Shown here piece by piece: positions 34,771 to 43,877 of a stretch of 48,782 nt of DNA (positions are counted from its first letter, which is position 1; each line of letters begins with the position of its first letter). A program made the translations under genes and the position numbers. The stretch is taken from contig CALDEM010000033.1 in assembly GCA_937942435.1 (NCBI GenBank), positions 1-48,782 of the forward strand, read 5' to 3'. This DNA comes from an uncultured Saprospiraceae bacterium (GTDB lineage Bacteria; Bacteroidota; Bacteroidia; Chitinophagales; Saprospiraceae). The notes beneath the pieces are model-generated. The model saw only the letters and a list, made by a program, of their open reading frames with translations. It did no database searches and was not told where the DNA came from.

Positions 34771-36087
34771 TTAGTATCTATAGTACTCCGGCTTATAAGG
34801 ACCGTTTTGATCTACATTAATATACTTTGCTTGATCTGGCGTAAGTTCTTCAAGCTCTACACCTATCTTTTCAAGGTGCAACTTAGCAACCTTCTCATCC
34901 AAGTGTTTTGGAAGCATATAGACTTTGTTCTCATATTTGTCAGTATTCTGCCATAGCTCAATTTGAGCTAACACTTGATTTGTAAATGAATTAGACATTA
35001 CAAAAGAAGGGTGTCCTGTAGCACAACCAAGGTTTACAAGTCTACCTTCTGCAAGAACTATGATATCCTTACCATCTACTGTGTACTTATCTACCTGAGG
35101 CTTAATCTCTATTTTGCTTGAGCCATGGTTATCATTTAACCATGCCATATCAATTTCATTATCAAAGTGGCCGATGTTACAAACGATAGCCTTATCCTTC
35201 ATCGCTTTGAAGTGTTTGTCGGTTATGATATTCTTATTTCCAGTCGCAGTAACAACGATATTGGCTTCTGGTAGAGCATTGTCCATTTTCTTCACTGCAA
35301 AACCATCCATAGCTGCTTGCAACGCACATATAGGATCAATCTCGGTTACAATCACTCTACAACCAGCTCCTTTCAATGAAGCAGCAGAACCTTTTCCAAC
35401 ATCTCCATAACCTGCAACTACAGCGACTTTCCCCGCCATCATAACATCAGTTGCTCTTCTGATTGCGTCTACGCATGATTCTTTACATCCATATTTGTTA
35501 TCAAACTTGGATTTAGTCACAGAATCATTTATGTTAATCGCAGGTAGCGTAAGTGTTCCATTTATCTCTCTTTCGTAGAGTCTATGAACACCTGTCGTGG
35601 TTTCTTCACTTAATCCTCTGATACCATCAACAAGCTCAGGGTGGCTATCCAATACAAGATTAGTCAAGTCACCTCCGTCATCAAGGATCATGTTAAGCGG
35701 TTTGCCTCCTTCAAATCCGTGAACGGTTTGCTCTATCGCCCACCAAAATTCTTCTTCTGACATACCTTTCCAAGCATATACAGGAACACCTGTCGCAGCT
35801 ATTGCTGCTGCCGCATGATCCTGTGTAGAAAAGATGTTACATGATGACCATGTTACTTCAGCTCCTAACTCAACTAACGTCTCTATGAGAACAGCCGTCT
35901 GGATTGTCATGTGTAGACATCCTGCTACCCGAGCACCAGCTAAAGGTTTAGATGCACCATATTCTTCTCTTAGAGACATCAAGCCTGGCATTTCTGCTTC
36001 TGCAAGCTCGATTTCTTTGCGGCCCCATTCTGCAAGATTGATATCTTTAACCTTGTAGTTAGTAGCAGCCATTGTACTTGAACTCAT
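34771..36087 (-). CDS. ahcY: Adenosylhomocysteinase
   Basis: SAH hydrolase splits S-adenosylhomocysteine into adenosine and homocysteine, removing the inhibitory product of methyltransferases. The 438-aa protein has the complete family sequence: [33 protein letters not shown], the NAD-binding GYGDVGKG (226-233), [11 protein letters not shown] and the C-terminal KPEYYRY with the conserved Lys and Tyr residues that reach into the partner's NAD site. The start is ATG 36087; an ATG five codons later is also possible. I looked for an SAH riboswitch in the 52 bp upstream and saw none. The gene upstream encodes a small helical membrane protein with no evident link. Confidence 0.97.
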   Translation of the reverse strand: MSSSTMAATNYKVKDINLAEWGRKEIELAEAEMPGLMSLREEYGASKPLAGARVAGCLHMTIQTAVLIETLVELGAEVTWSSCNIFSTQDHAAAAIAATGVPVYAWKGMSEEEFWWAIEQTVHGFEGGKPLNMILDDGGDLTNLVLDSHPELVDGIRGLSEETTTGVHRLYEREINGTLTLPAININDSVTKSKFDNKYGCKESCVDAIRRATDVMMAGKVAVVAGYGDVGKGSAASLKGAGCRVIVTEIDPICALQAAMDGFAVKKMDNALPEANIVVTATGNKNIITDKHFKAMKDKAIVCNIGHFDNEIDMAWLNDNHGSSKIEIKPQVDKYTVDGKDIIVLAEGRLVNLGCATGHPSFVMSNSFTNQVLAQIELWQNTDKYENKVYMLPKHLDEKVAKLHLEKIGVELEELTPDQAKYINVDQNGPYKPEYYRY

Positions 36088-36139
36088 ATATAATTACCTT
36101 ATAGTGTTAAATGAAGGTGCAAATGTAAGTGATCTTTGG

Positions 36140-36682
36140 CTATTTTACGATACTTCGACTATCTTGATAAATAGCAGATAAAGCTTCGCTTTCTTCAAGC
36201 GCTACAAGGTCACTCATCCCAGCAAGATCCACAAGATGTAGAAGGTAATTTTGAGAGCGCGAATCAGATGGCTTTACATATTTCATAGCAAAGTACAGCT
36301 CTTTCTTCGTTTGACTACAGAATCGCCAATCTCTACGACACAACATAAAGTAGCTATAGCAAAGATTCTTTCTGGCTTCGATTCTATCAGGGAAAATTGT
36401 TTTGGCCTTGGTGTAGTTGTTAACAGCATCGTACCAATCTTCTGAAGAAGTGGCAAATGAGCCCATATTCATCAACAGATCATAGGACTTGTTCATCGCA
36501 ACAAGATTCCGCTTTTCTCTAATAGTCATGATTTGCTCCCAATTAGTTGCTTGCTTCTCATTTGGTGCTAAACTAAAAACAGGACTGTTAAAGACATACT
36601 TGTTGAGAAGAGTATAAGATAGAATTGAGACTATGAGGAACAGTCCGCAATAAACCATGAATCTTTTGTACTCAATATTCAT
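36140..36682 (-). CDS. Membrane-anchored helical (TPR-like) protein of unknown function
   Basis: I chose ATG 36682 (180 aa); the frame is open to a GTG at 36721, which would add 13 basic residues. One hydrophobic segment (about residues 8-26) anchors the protein, and the rest, probably on the outer side of the membrane, is helical. WYDAVNNYTKAKTIFPDRIEARKNL-type spacing (about residues 84-108) resembles a TPR unit. It contains CRRDWRFC. It is upstream of ahcY on the same strand by 52 bp, perhaps co-transcribed. No function can be assigned. Confidence 0.7.
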   Translation of the reverse strand: MNIEYKRFMVYCGLFLIVSILSYTLLNKYVFNSPVFSLAPNEKQATNWEQIMTIREKRNLVAMNKSYDLLMNMGSFATSSEDWYDAVNNYTKAKTIFPDRIEARKNLCYSYFMLCRRDWRFCSQTKKELYFAMKYVKPSDSRSQNYLLHLVDLAGMSDLVALEESEALSAIYQDSRSIVK

Positions 36683-36758
36683 CTTTTTAAAGATACGTTT
36701 TGTTTTTCTATAATTATGCACAATTAACTAAGACGAAAGTAGTCTTCTCTATTATCTT

Positions 36759-38861
36759 TTAAATTACTTCAGGTAATGCAAAGGCTACATACTGATCTCC
36801 AGACTTTGTATCTAACTTTCCTCCACCACAAGCCACCACAACATATTGTCGACCATCAACAGCATAGACTGCAGGTGTAGCATAGCCAGCCGCTGGCAAC
36901 TCATGTTCCCAAAGCACTTCTCCATTTGATTTATCAAAAGCACGGATCTTCTCATCAGAAGTACTGGCAATAAAGACAAGTCCACCTGAAGTGGCAACTG
37001 GCCCTCCATAGTTCTCCGTACCAGTGTCATACAAACCTTGACTTTCTAACTTCTCATACGACCCTAATGGTACTTGCCAATTGATCTTTGCATTATCAAG
37101 ATCAATCGATGTGAGTTGCCCCCAAGGTGGTTTTATAATTGGAAATCCATCAGCCGCATACAACTTCATATATCCTCTCATCCGATAAGGATAGGGCCAT
37201 GCATCATTAGTGATTTTATCAGACGGATCCTCGTCTCCGTTGATATAATCATATATCGCCGATATTTGATCTTCGGATATCCAAGCTACACTAGGCATAG
37301 CTCCTCTTCCATTTTTGACAATTTGAGTAACATCAGTTAGGTCTAACCTACTTTCTAAGTCATTCAAACTGGGGACGTTGCCAAAGAGTTGATTACCCTG
37401 AAACTGCTCTCCATGACAAGTCTGACAAAACGATTTATACAATCCTTCTCCTTTTGCAATTGGTTCGTTTTTATCCATCTTACATAGCCAAAGCACTTCA
37501 TTAGAATTTATAATAAGATCCCTTTCTTCTGGATCATATGCCGCTCCGCCCCACTCTCCTCCACCATCAAGTCCCGGAAAAATGATAGTGCCCTCTACGC
37601 TCGGAGGTTCGTATAAATTCTCATGATTAGTCGTTTCATATATGTACTTTGCAAAAGAGGCCGCTTCCTCATTACGATCTGCCAAATCGTCTTTTGTCCA
37701 TTGTTGTCTTGAAAATGCCGGATATACTGATGGCCAAGGTTGAGTAGCTGAAGAATACTCTCCTACAAGATCGCTTTGCGGCACTTCCACTTCATCAATA
37801 GGATACAGAGCCTCACCGGTTACTCTATCTAAAACATACAAAAACCCATTTTTGGTCACTTGCACTAAAGCATCAATGTCATTTCCATCTTTTTCTATGG
37901 TGACAAGGTTGGGTGCTACAGGTAAATCCTTGTCCCACATATCGTGATGTATAGTTTGATAGTGCCAGAGTCGATCTCCAGTATTTGCGTTAAGCGCAAG
38001 TATACAATTAGCATATAGATTGTCTCCTTCTCTGTCTCCTCCATAAAAGTCATATGCTGCAGATCCCGTAGGACAATACACAATACCGCGATCTTCATCT
38101 AAAGAAAATCCCGCCCAAACATTAGCTCCTCCACTTTTTAGATAAGCGTCATCGGGCCATGTATCATAGCCATCTTCATCGGGACTTGGTATCGTGTGAA
38201 AGATCCACTTCATCTCACCACTGTGTACATCAAATGCTCGGATATGCCCTGGTGCTGCTCCCGTGGATTCTGATACTCTCGTACCCATTATGATCAGATT
38301 TTTATAAATGATCCCAGGCGTATTAGAAGAAACGTAAAGCTTAGTAGCTCTTTCTCCAAGACCTGTATGCAGATCCACTTTACCATTATTGCCAAACTCA
38401 CTTATAATCTTTCCACTTTCAGGATCTATGGCGTATAGTTGATCACTTGCCGTAAATAAGATACGCGCACCTTTATCATCTTTATGAAAAGCAAGTCCAC
38501 GGTTGACCCCCATGCCATACAGATCATACTGTCCGCCAAAAGGATCAAACTCCCACTTTCTATCGCCTGAACCAGCTTCAATCGCCATGAGTTTTAACTT
38601 AGGTGAAGTGGCATATATGATACCATCAATGACGAGCGGGTTGCATTGGATCTGGGATCGATTACTTGTATCTACATCTCCAGAACTATAAGACCAAGCA
38701 ACAGTTAGGTCTTTGACATTGGAAGTATTAATCTGGTTGATATCCGCATACTGCGACTTATGTGTATCTCCAAGATAATGCCCCCAATCTGTATCAAGCA
38801 ATATCGGCTCATTACATGCAAACAAAACGACGACACTCAACATCAAGATCCTACAGTTCAT
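36759..38861 (-). CDS. PQQ-dependent dehydrogenase with an inserted cytochrome c domain (quinohemoprotein)
   Basis: This 700-aa lipoprotein has a signal with lipobox LFACNE (Cys16). It has the propeller of membrane-type quinoprotein dehydrogenases: DWGHYLGDTHKSQYADINQI near the N-terminus, repeats such as LYAIDPESGK and LALNANTGDRLW, and YATPAVYAVDGRQYVVVACGGG at the end. A c-type cytochrome domain is inserted near residues 465-545: the heme site is CQTCH (C479, C482, H483) and M522 in GRGAMPSV is the likely axial ligand. It probably oxidises a sugar or alcohol in the periplasm and passes electrons to heme. The substrate is unknown. No PQQ synthesis genes are nearby. It is transcribed on its own and diverges from the DUF1905 gene. 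Confidence 0.92.
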   Translation of the reverse strand: MNCRILMLSVVVLFACNEPILLDTDWGHYLGDTHKSQYADINQINTSNVKDLTVAWSYSSGDVDTSNRSQIQCNPLVIDGIIYATSPKLKLMAIEAGSGDRKWEFDPFGGQYDLYGMGVNRGLAFHKDDKGARILFTASDQLYAIDPESGKIISEFGNNGKVDLHTGLGERATKLYVSSNTPGIIYKNLIIMGTRVSESTGAAPGHIRAFDVHSGEMKWIFHTIPSPDEDGYDTWPDDAYLKSGGANVWAGFSLDEDRGIVYCPTGSAAYDFYGGDREGDNLYANCILALNANTGDRLWHYQTIHHDMWDKDLPVAPNLVTIEKDGNDIDALVQVTKNGFLYVLDRVTGEALYPIDEVEVPQSDLVGEYSSATQPWPSVYPAFSRQQWTKDDLADRNEEAASFAKYIYETTNHENLYEPPSVEGTIIFPGLDGGGEWGGAAYDPEERDLIINSNEVLWLCKMDKNEPIAKGEGLYKSFCQTCHGEQFQGNQLFGNVPSLNDLESRLDLTDVTQIVKNGRGAMPSVAWISEDQISAIYDYINGDEDPSDKITNDAWPYPYRMRGYMKLYAADGFPIIKPPWGQLTSIDLDNAKINWQVPLGSYEKLESQGLYDTGTENYGGPVATSGGLVFIASTSDEKIRAFDKSNGEVLWEHELPAAGYATPAVYAVDGRQYVVVACGGGKLDTKSGDQYVAFALPEVI

Positions 38862-38966
38862 AATTGAAGTTATATTATCAAATAATCAACTTGACTAAAT
38901 TAACCAATAGAGTTGATATCGACTTATATCTTCAAACCTTATTGAATAATTGTCTATAATTGATAC

Positions 38967-39485
38967 ATGATCAGTTTTGATTCTACATTAGAGAAGTACG
39001 AGAACAATCTTTGGAATTATCATTTAAAAGTGCCGCAGGACATTATCGTTAATATCAAAAAGAAAAAGATAACTAGATTCATGTGTTCACTAAACGAAGG
39101 AGCGAAGTTTCATGCCTCCTTGATACCAGCTGGTGAAGGCATATATTTTATAAAGATCAACAAGGAGCTCAGGCTAAGGCATAAGCTCAAGATTGGTGAT
39201 AGTGTAGCTGTACTAATTGAAAAAGATGAGAGCAAATATGGCATGCCTCTTCCTGAAGAAATGGAAGAACTGTTGTTACATGATCCGGAGGGAGACCGTC
39301 TCTTTCATCAGCTCACGCCTGGCAAACAGAGAAGTCTTCTATATCTAATTGTAAAAATAAAAAGTAAAGAAAAAAGATTAGAGAAAAGCTTTATCATTTT
39401 AGAGCATCTCAAAGAGCAAAAAGGAAGTTTAGATTTTAAAATCCTAAATCAAGACTTCAAAAACAAAAAGGGAATAATTAATTAA
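38967..39485 (+). CDS. DUF1905/OmdA (YdeI-like) protein
   Basis: This 172-aa protein has two parts. Residues 1-90 resemble DUF1905: a small beta-barrel with WNYHLKVP, FMCSLNEGAKFHASLIPAGEG and RHKLKIGDSVAVLIEKDES. Residues 95-150 resemble the OmdA or YdeI-type helical domain: MPLPEEMEELLLHDPEGDRLFHQLTPGKQR. Related proteins have been linked to bacteriocin tolerance, but the mechanism is unclear. No signal peptide is present, so it is cytoplasmic. The stop is 3 bp from the stop of the convergent GT4 gene. Confidence 0.8.
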   Translation: MISFDSTLEKYENNLWNYHLKVPQDIIVNIKKKKITRFMCSLNEGAKFHASLIPAGEGIYFIKINKELRLRHKLKIGDSVAVLIEKDESKYGMPLPEEMEELLLHDPEGDRLFHQLTPGKQRSLLYLIVKIKSKEKRLEKSFIILEHLKEQKGSLDFKILNQDFKNKKGIIN

Positions 39486-39488
39486 TAT

Positions 39489-40652
39489 CTACGCAGCGGC
39501 CTCAGAAACTGTTAGTAAGGCTACGTCGTCAAAATATTGTGTAACAAGTTGATCCCATCTTAACATCATAACATCCAGATAGGCCTGATTGGTTATACTT
39601 TTAACTAAAACAGATTGATTAGAAAGTATCTCTATCATCTTTAAATAATCGGCGGGATCATTAGGATTGCACAAAAAACCATTGATGCCTTGCTTTACAA
39701 ATCCCTTTACTCCTCCACTATCTGCAACAAGGCAAGGCACACCGCATGCCATAGCCTCAGCTATAGCATTGCTATAAGTTTCCGTTACCGAAGGGCTTAT
39801 GAAGAAATCAGACGAAGCATATATCTTAGCAAGCACTGACTGTTTAGTATGCTTTAGAAAATAAGCTTGAGTCATCCGCTTTTCTAATTGAGGCCGAGCA
39901 ACACCTTCACCCGCAATTATAAAGTTATACTTCAATCCTCTTTCTCTGACCATATCGTACATGTTCATCAAGCACTCCAGGTTCTTTTCCCAGACCAGTC
40001 TTCCAACAAATAAGATATTCTTGTTGTCATTTCTTACGAGGTTAGCAATGTATTCTTTATTCTTCTTTTGCGGGTTAAATAAGTCAAGGTCAATCCCTCG
40101 CCTCCATACTTTCATATGGCTTGTCTTAAATCCATGACCATCTAACTCATTAATAAGTTCTCCAGTAGGTAGATACACGGTGTTGCATCTATCATAAAAA
40201 GACTTGGCATGGGCCACAACAGCATGCTCTATGACTTGAGTGATAACAGGTGTGTTGTTTGTATAATACTTTATGTAGGACATAAAGTGGGCGTGATATA
40301 TGGATATAACCGGTACTTTGCGTGCGCGACCATACTTCAGGGCAAAGTATCCTAACGGAGAAGGTGTAGATATATGAATGACATCAGGCGAGAAGCTTTC
40401 TAATTTATCAGTGATCTTGGGGCCCATACCAACCATAGACGCCATCTTATAGGTTTTATTAAATGGTATAGTAAGCGAAGGCATATGAAACACTTCGTGA
40501 CCAAAGTCTTCTTCTGGAGCAACGCCACAGAAAAATAGAAACTCAAACTTAGAAGTATCGATCCTATCTATAATCTGAAACATCGTACGCGTAGCACCAT
40601 CAAATTCTCTTACTAGCACTTCTGCAAAAAATGCTACTCTTACTTTCTTCAT
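39489..40652 (-). CDS. GT4-family glycosyltransferase
   Basis: This 387-aa enzyme is a retaining GT-B glycosyltransferase. The N-terminal acceptor domain has VAFFAEVLVREFDGATRT and the DVIHISTPSPLGYFAL segment. The C-terminal donor domain has ILFVGRLVWEKNLECLM and the EX7E motif with E291 and E299 in TETYSNAIAEAMACGVP. It resembles mannosyltransferases that act on lipids such as diacylglycerol or phosphatidylinositol (MgtA/PimB type); the acceptor here is not known. It is a single-gene unit convergent with the DUF1905 gene. An inverted repeat upstream (40665-40689) may be regulatory. Confidence 0.92.
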   Translation of the reverse strand: MKKVRVAFFAEVLVREFDGATRTMFQIIDRIDTSKFEFLFFCGVAPEEDFGHEVFHMPSLTIPFNKTYKMASMVGMGPKITDKLESFSPDVIHISTPSPLGYFALKYGRARKVPVISIYHAHFMSYIKYYTNNTPVITQVIEHAVVAHAKSFYDRCNTVYLPTGELINELDGHGFKTSHMKVWRRGIDLDLFNPQKKNKEYIANLVRNDNKNILFVGRLVWEKNLECLMNMYDMVRERGLKYNFIIAGEGVARPQLEKRMTQAYFLKHTKQSVLAKIYASSDFFISPSVTETYSNAIAEAMACGVPCLVADSGGVKGFVKQGINGFLCNPNDPADYLKMIEILSNQSVLVKSITNQAYLDVMMLRWDQLVTQYFDDVALLTVSEAAA

Positions 40653-40664
40653 TATGTTGTGCAG

Positions 40665-40689
40665 TCGTTTCGTTCATATGTAGAAACGA
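40665..40689. repeat. Inverted repeat upstream of the GT4 gene
   Basis: TCGTTTC (40665-40671) and GAAACGA (40683-40689) form a perfect 7-bp inverted repeat with an 11-nt spacer, starting 13 bp upstream of the GT4 ATG. It could be an operator or a leader hairpin that affects translation; no regulator is adjacent. Confidence 0.3.
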
Positions 40690-40719
40690 GCAAGCGTTCA
40701 GTTTTGACAACTGATACAG

Positions 40720-40744
40720 TTTAATTTTTTGTTAAAAAATTAAA
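40720..40744 (-). terminator. AT-only hairpin after the DinB-like gene
   Basis: TTTAATTTTTT (40720-40730) pairs perfectly with AAAAAATTAAA (40734-40744), with a GTT loop. It lies 17 bp after the stop of the DinB-like gene. With no GC pairs in the stem it is a weak terminator candidate. Confidence 0.4.
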
Positions 40745-40761
40745 CCTATTTTTTCAAGATG

Positions 40762-41223
40762 CTAAGCATCTGACTTACCAAGACCGTACTGCTGCTCAAG
40801 ATGCCACTTAAAGTGCTGGGCCTGCATTAATTCCATATTGGAGAATGACACCTTTCCCATAAACGGATTATAAAACACGTGATCCTCAGAATGATTATAA
40901 ATCCTTTGTACTGCTTCAGGTATCACATCTATAGCAGACTGCAAATCAGGCATACGTGGAGGATCGAGATCACTCACTTTCTTGTCAGAAGGTCTATACT
41001 CAAAGTGAGCGCCTTTCTCAATAAAGCTCATAAACTTTTGCTGTCCCTCAGTAAATGTCTCTGGAGGAGGTCCAAAGTCTTTTGTTGCGGATTTAACAAC
41101 CCATATGAGGTGCTCTATCATATGTTGTGGAGTCATAATGCCAAAGGTCGGATGCATATCTGATTTGAGCTCAGCAATAAGTTCTGGTACTCTTTTGGTC
41201 AAATAATTCTTATGATCGTTCAT
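40762..41223 (-). CDS. DinB-like/DUF1569-type protein
   Basis: This 153-aa cytoplasmic protein has the spacing of a DinB four-helix bundle. MTPQHMIEHLIWVV near the start (H34, H38) and MQAQHFKWHLEQQ near the end (H137, H141) supply the usual metal-binding histidines. It looks like the DUF1569 group of Bacteroidota. Some DinB relatives bind divalent metals and act as thiol-dependent transferases; no such activity can be claimed here. It diverges from folB, and the gap carries a good promoter box facing folB. Confidence 0.75.
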   Translation of the reverse strand: MNDHKNYLTKRVPELIAELKSDMHPTFGIMTPQHMIEHLIWVVKSATKDFGPPPETFTEGQQKFMSFIEKGAHFEYRPSDKKVSDLDPPRMPDLQSAIDVIPEAVQRIYNHSEDHVFYNPFMGKVSFSNMELMQAQHFKWHLEQQYGLGKSDA

Positions 41224-41296
41224 TGCTTCTTAGTTTCTATTTTGTTATCTCAAGTGTAAGAAAACCATAAATAAACAATTACCCAAAAAAGAATTA

Positions 41297-41325
41297 TTGA
41301 TGACAATGTCAAAGACCTATCTTTG
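41297..41325 (+). promoter_or_regulatory. Candidate folB promoter
   Basis: TATCTTTG (41318-41325) is a full match to TAnnTTTG. A TTG at 41297-41299 precedes it with an 18-nt spacer, within the 17-23 range for Bacteroidota. The predicted start near 41332 gives a leader of about 13 nt before the folB ATG at 41345. This is the best-formed promoter I found in the window. Confidence 0.6.
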
Positions 41326-41344
41326 AGCTTAGAAAAAAGAACGG

Positions 41345-41695
41345 ATGACAACCAAGGTCGCGCTTAAGGGGATGAGATTCTATGCCTTTCATGGGTACTA
41401 TGATTTTGAAAGAAGAATAGGAAATAACTTTATCCTCGACGTTACAGCCGATGTCAACCTCACGGCAGCACCTAACGACTTGATAGACCAAACTGTTAAT
41501 TATGAAGCGCTCTACAAGATCTGTAATGAAATAATGCAACAAAAATATAAGTTACTAGAGTCAGTAGCGTTTGACATAGCCTCGAAGATTAAAATGGATT
41601 TTGCAAAAGTAACATCGGTAGAGGTTAGACTTAGCAAACTAAATCCTCCTGTCGGTGGGAAAGTCGATAGCTCTGAGATTACTATCACGCTTTAG
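41345..41695 (+). CDS. folB: Dihydroneopterin aldolase
   Basis: FolB splits 7,8-dihydroneopterin into 6-hydroxymethyl-7,8-dihydropterin and glycolaldehyde in folate synthesis. The 116-aa product has the usual length. FYAFHGYYDFERRIGNNF contains the conserved E22, LLESVA contains E72, and the catalytic lysine is K98 in LSKLNPPVGGKV. The start is ATG 41345. The next gene starts 75 bp further and encodes an unrelated lipoprotein, so this is probably a short unit. No other folate genes are in the window. Confidence 0.96.
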   Translation: MTTKVALKGMRFYAFHGYYDFERRIGNNFILDVTADVNLTAAPNDLIDQTVNYEALYKICNEIMQQKYKLLESVAFDIASKIKMDFAKVTSVEVRLSKLNPPVGGKVDSSEITITL

Positions 41696-41770
41696 TCAAC
41701 CAACATTTTTTTAACACACTGATAACCTGAAGAATTATAAATCAAACGTCTTAACATTAAATAGACATCT

Positions 41771-42475
41771 ATGAATTTTTATAAATATACTTTTACATTT
41801 TTGATGAGCTTAACGCTAATGGCATGTCCTGCGTCGCTTGAAGATCTTATAGAGCCCGCTTTGTCCAATGCCGATATAGCAAAAGGCCTCAAAGAAGCGC
41901 TTAACCTAGGCACGGATGAAGCGGTCGACTTCTTGGGTGCAAAAGATGGGTATTATAAATCTGCATATAAGATCTTACTGCCAGAAGAAGCGCGCAATGT
42001 TACAGATAAGCTGAAGGTGATACCTGGCTTCACAAATGTTGAAGAGATTATACTTGAAAAAATAAATAGAGGGGCAGAGGACGCTGCCAGTAGTGTTGGA
42101 CCTATATTTTTAGATGCCATCAAAGGCATGAGTATAGGAGATGCACTTGGTATATTAATGGGTGAAAAGGATGCAGCTACAGTTTACTTAAACCAACAGA
42201 CGTATCAAACTTTGTACAATCAGTTTGAGCCTATTGTTGTTAGTTCATTGAATAAGTTTAACGCGATCCAATACTGGGAAGATGCAGTTAACAAATACAA
42301 TAAGATACCTCTACTTAGTGATGTTAACCCACGACTTGATGAGTATGTAGTTCATGAGGCGTTAAAAGGTTTGTTCTCTCTTGTCGCTCAAAAAGAACTG
42401 GGGATAAGGACTGACATCTCTCAACGTGTCACTCCACTACTTCAGAATGTTTTCAAAAAACAAGATCCAAGCTAA
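41771..42475 (+). CDS. DUF4197 lipoprotein
   Basis: This 234-aa protein has a signal peptide with lipobox LMACPA (Cys19). The mature part is helical and matches the DUF4197 pattern: DIAKGLKEALNLGTDEAV near the start, YYKSAYKILLPEEARNV, NRGAEDAAS, and the late segment LDEYVVHEALKGLFSLVAQKE. Members are found widely in Proteobacteria and Bacteroidota, and their function is unknown. The next gene (hemolysin III-like) starts 62 bp downstream at its nearest standard codon, possibly earlier. Confidence 0.88.
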   Translation: MNFYKYTFTFLMSLTLMACPASLEDLIEPALSNADIAKGLKEALNLGTDEAVDFLGAKDGYYKSAYKILLPEEARNVTDKLKVIPGFTNVEEIILEKINRGAEDAASSVGPIFLDAIKGMSIGDALGILMGEKDAATVYLNQQTYQTLYNQFEPIVVSSLNKFNAIQYWEDAVNKYNKIPLLSDVNPRLDEYVVHEALKGLFSLVAQKELGIRTDISQRVTPLLQNVFKKQDPS

Positions 42476-42537
42476 TCAAGTCTTCTAAACATCAACCGAC
42501 TGTAAGTATCTATCCACCGGAGATTGAGCTGATCAAT

Positions 42538-43128
42538 GTGATCACTCACTTTCTTGGTATGGTATATACTTTTGTTTCAGCTTTTTGGCTTATCCCAAAG
42601 GCCTTACACCATGGAGAAGATGGGCTTATAGGTTCTATCATTTTTACAGTAGGGATGTTCTTGATGTTCACGACATCTACTCTATATCACGCATACAAAG
42701 AACCTTATACTAAGTGGCTCATGCGCAAAGCTGACCATATAGGCATCTTCTTTATGATATCAGGATCCTACACACCATTCATCTTAATATTTTATAAAAA
42801 CAAGGCCGGCCTTACTCTGCTTAGTATCATGTGGATACTGGCATTCTTAGGTACTATTTTTAAAGTGTTCACAACTGGAAAATACAAATACCTATCTACT
42901 GGTATCTATGTGGCGATGGGCGCTTCTATACTATGGGTATCAGATTCTTTTTTTCCTCTGCTTCCAAAAACAGTATCTACGCTCATCTACATGGGTGGAG
43001 CATATTATCTCATCGGAGTGATATTCTACTTACGTAAATCTTGGAGATATCACCATCCAGTATGGCATCTTTTTGTAATGGCAGGAGCTATTAGTCATTG
43101 GTGGGCACTATGGTATTCACTAGTGTGA
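42538..43128 (+). CDS. Hemolysin III/PAQR-family membrane protein
   Basis: This integral membrane protein has seven hydrophobic segments. The family residues are visible: STLYHAY near the third segment, KADHIGIFFMISGSYTPF with the Asp and Ser/Tyr of the predicted metal site, and the C-terminal HPVWHLFVMAGAISH histidines. The start used is GTG 42538 (196 aa). The reading frame continues upstream as IYPPEIELINVITHFLG, which resembles the conserved N-terminus of the family, but has no ATG, GTG or TTG before the in-frame stop at 42412. Either a rare start (for example CTG 42529) is used or a base is wrong. Function in bacteria is uncertain. Confidence 0.88.
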   Translation: MITHFLGMVYTFVSAFWLIPKALHHGEDGLIGSIIFTVGMFLMFTTSTLYHAYKEPYTKWLMRKADHIGIFFMISGSYTPFILIFYKNKAGLTLLSIMWILAFLGTIFKVFTTGKYKYLSTGIYVAMGASILWVSDSFFPLLPKTVSTLIYMGGAYYLIGVIFYLRKSWRYHHPVWHLFVMAGAISHWWALWYSLV

Positions 43129-43183
43129 TACCCACATTTCATTTTATAAATAAAATAAATTCTAAATATAGATCCAGCACACT

Positions 43184-43831
43184 CTACTTTAGATAATTTA
43201 AGGTGAGCTCTTTAGCAATAGACCGAGCCATCTCATACTGCACATCTGGAGCCTTATTAGTGTTAAAAGCAATCTGGAAAGCGACTTGATCTCCTAGACG
43301 CCAAAAGTATTTTCCTCCTTCTGTACTATAAGAACCGTCATCTCCAAATCCTTCAAATCGTTTAAATAAGGTAACCTCACCATCTTGTCCTTGCTCTCCT
43401 CTTTCTCTCTTTCCAGATATCATCTGCTCTATATAAGTCGCATATTCTTCTTGGTCTGCCAAAGGGTTTTTCATCAATTGTACAAAGATGCCAGCGTTAA
43501 AGAGATCTTCAGGATCATCCCACTTATAAAAGCAAGAAGTACTCTCTGGGTCATCACCGGCCTTTGTAGAATTAACTACTGAGATCTGGTCAGGCGTCTT
43601 ACCTAAAACAGCTGCGATCGTTGTTGGCGGCATTAGGTCACATGCTTGGCCTAGCTTACCTAACTTTCTACTTACAACAGATAGGATATCAACTCCTTGA
43701 CCAACAGCATCTGTCTCTGGCGCAGGTATAAAATTTTCATGAGTCACTACCTGAGCCACTGTTTCTTTTTCCTGACAGCCACTGCATGATGACACAAAAG
43801 CAAGTGCAAACAAAAGGATGTACTTATACAT
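43184..43831 (-). CDS. Lipoprotein of unknown function
   Basis: I do not recognise a family. The 215-aa product has a signal peptide with lipobox VSSCSG (Cys16) and two further cysteines in the domain, in ACDLMPPTTIAAVLGK and STSCFYKWDD, which could form a disulfide. That C-x-L-x-P...VLG...C-x-Y pattern loosely resembles DUF3558-type domains; the similarity is weak. An FKRFEGFGDDGSYS segment and a C-terminal helix follow. It lies 46 bp downstream of the long TPR gene on the same strand, so the two may share a transcript. An AT-only hairpin lies between it and the convergent hemolysin III-like gene. Confidence 0.75.
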   Translation of the reverse strand: MYKYILLFALAFVSSCSGCQEKETVAQVVTHENFIPAPETDAVGQGVDILSVVSRKLGKLGQACDLMPPTTIAAVLGKTPDQISVVNSTKAGDDPESTSCFYKWDDPEDLFNAGIFVQLMKNPLADQEEYATYIEQMISGKRERGEQGQDGEVTLFKRFEGFGDDGSYSTEGGKYFWRLGDQVAFQIAFNTNKAPDVQYEMARSIAKELTLNYLK

Positions 43832-43877
43832 TTCTGAGTACTTTAAAAATTTGGATATATTAATAGTTGATGTCTAA

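Noticed and set aside
36088..36139. Possible SAH riboswitch upstream of ahcY.
   Set aside because: The 52-bp gap is too short and AT-rich, and shows no pseudoknot-like pairing.
38955..38962. TATAATTG as a promoter box of the DUF1905 gene.
   Set aside because: It has one mismatch to TAnnTTTG and lies so close to the ATG that transcription would begin inside the gene.
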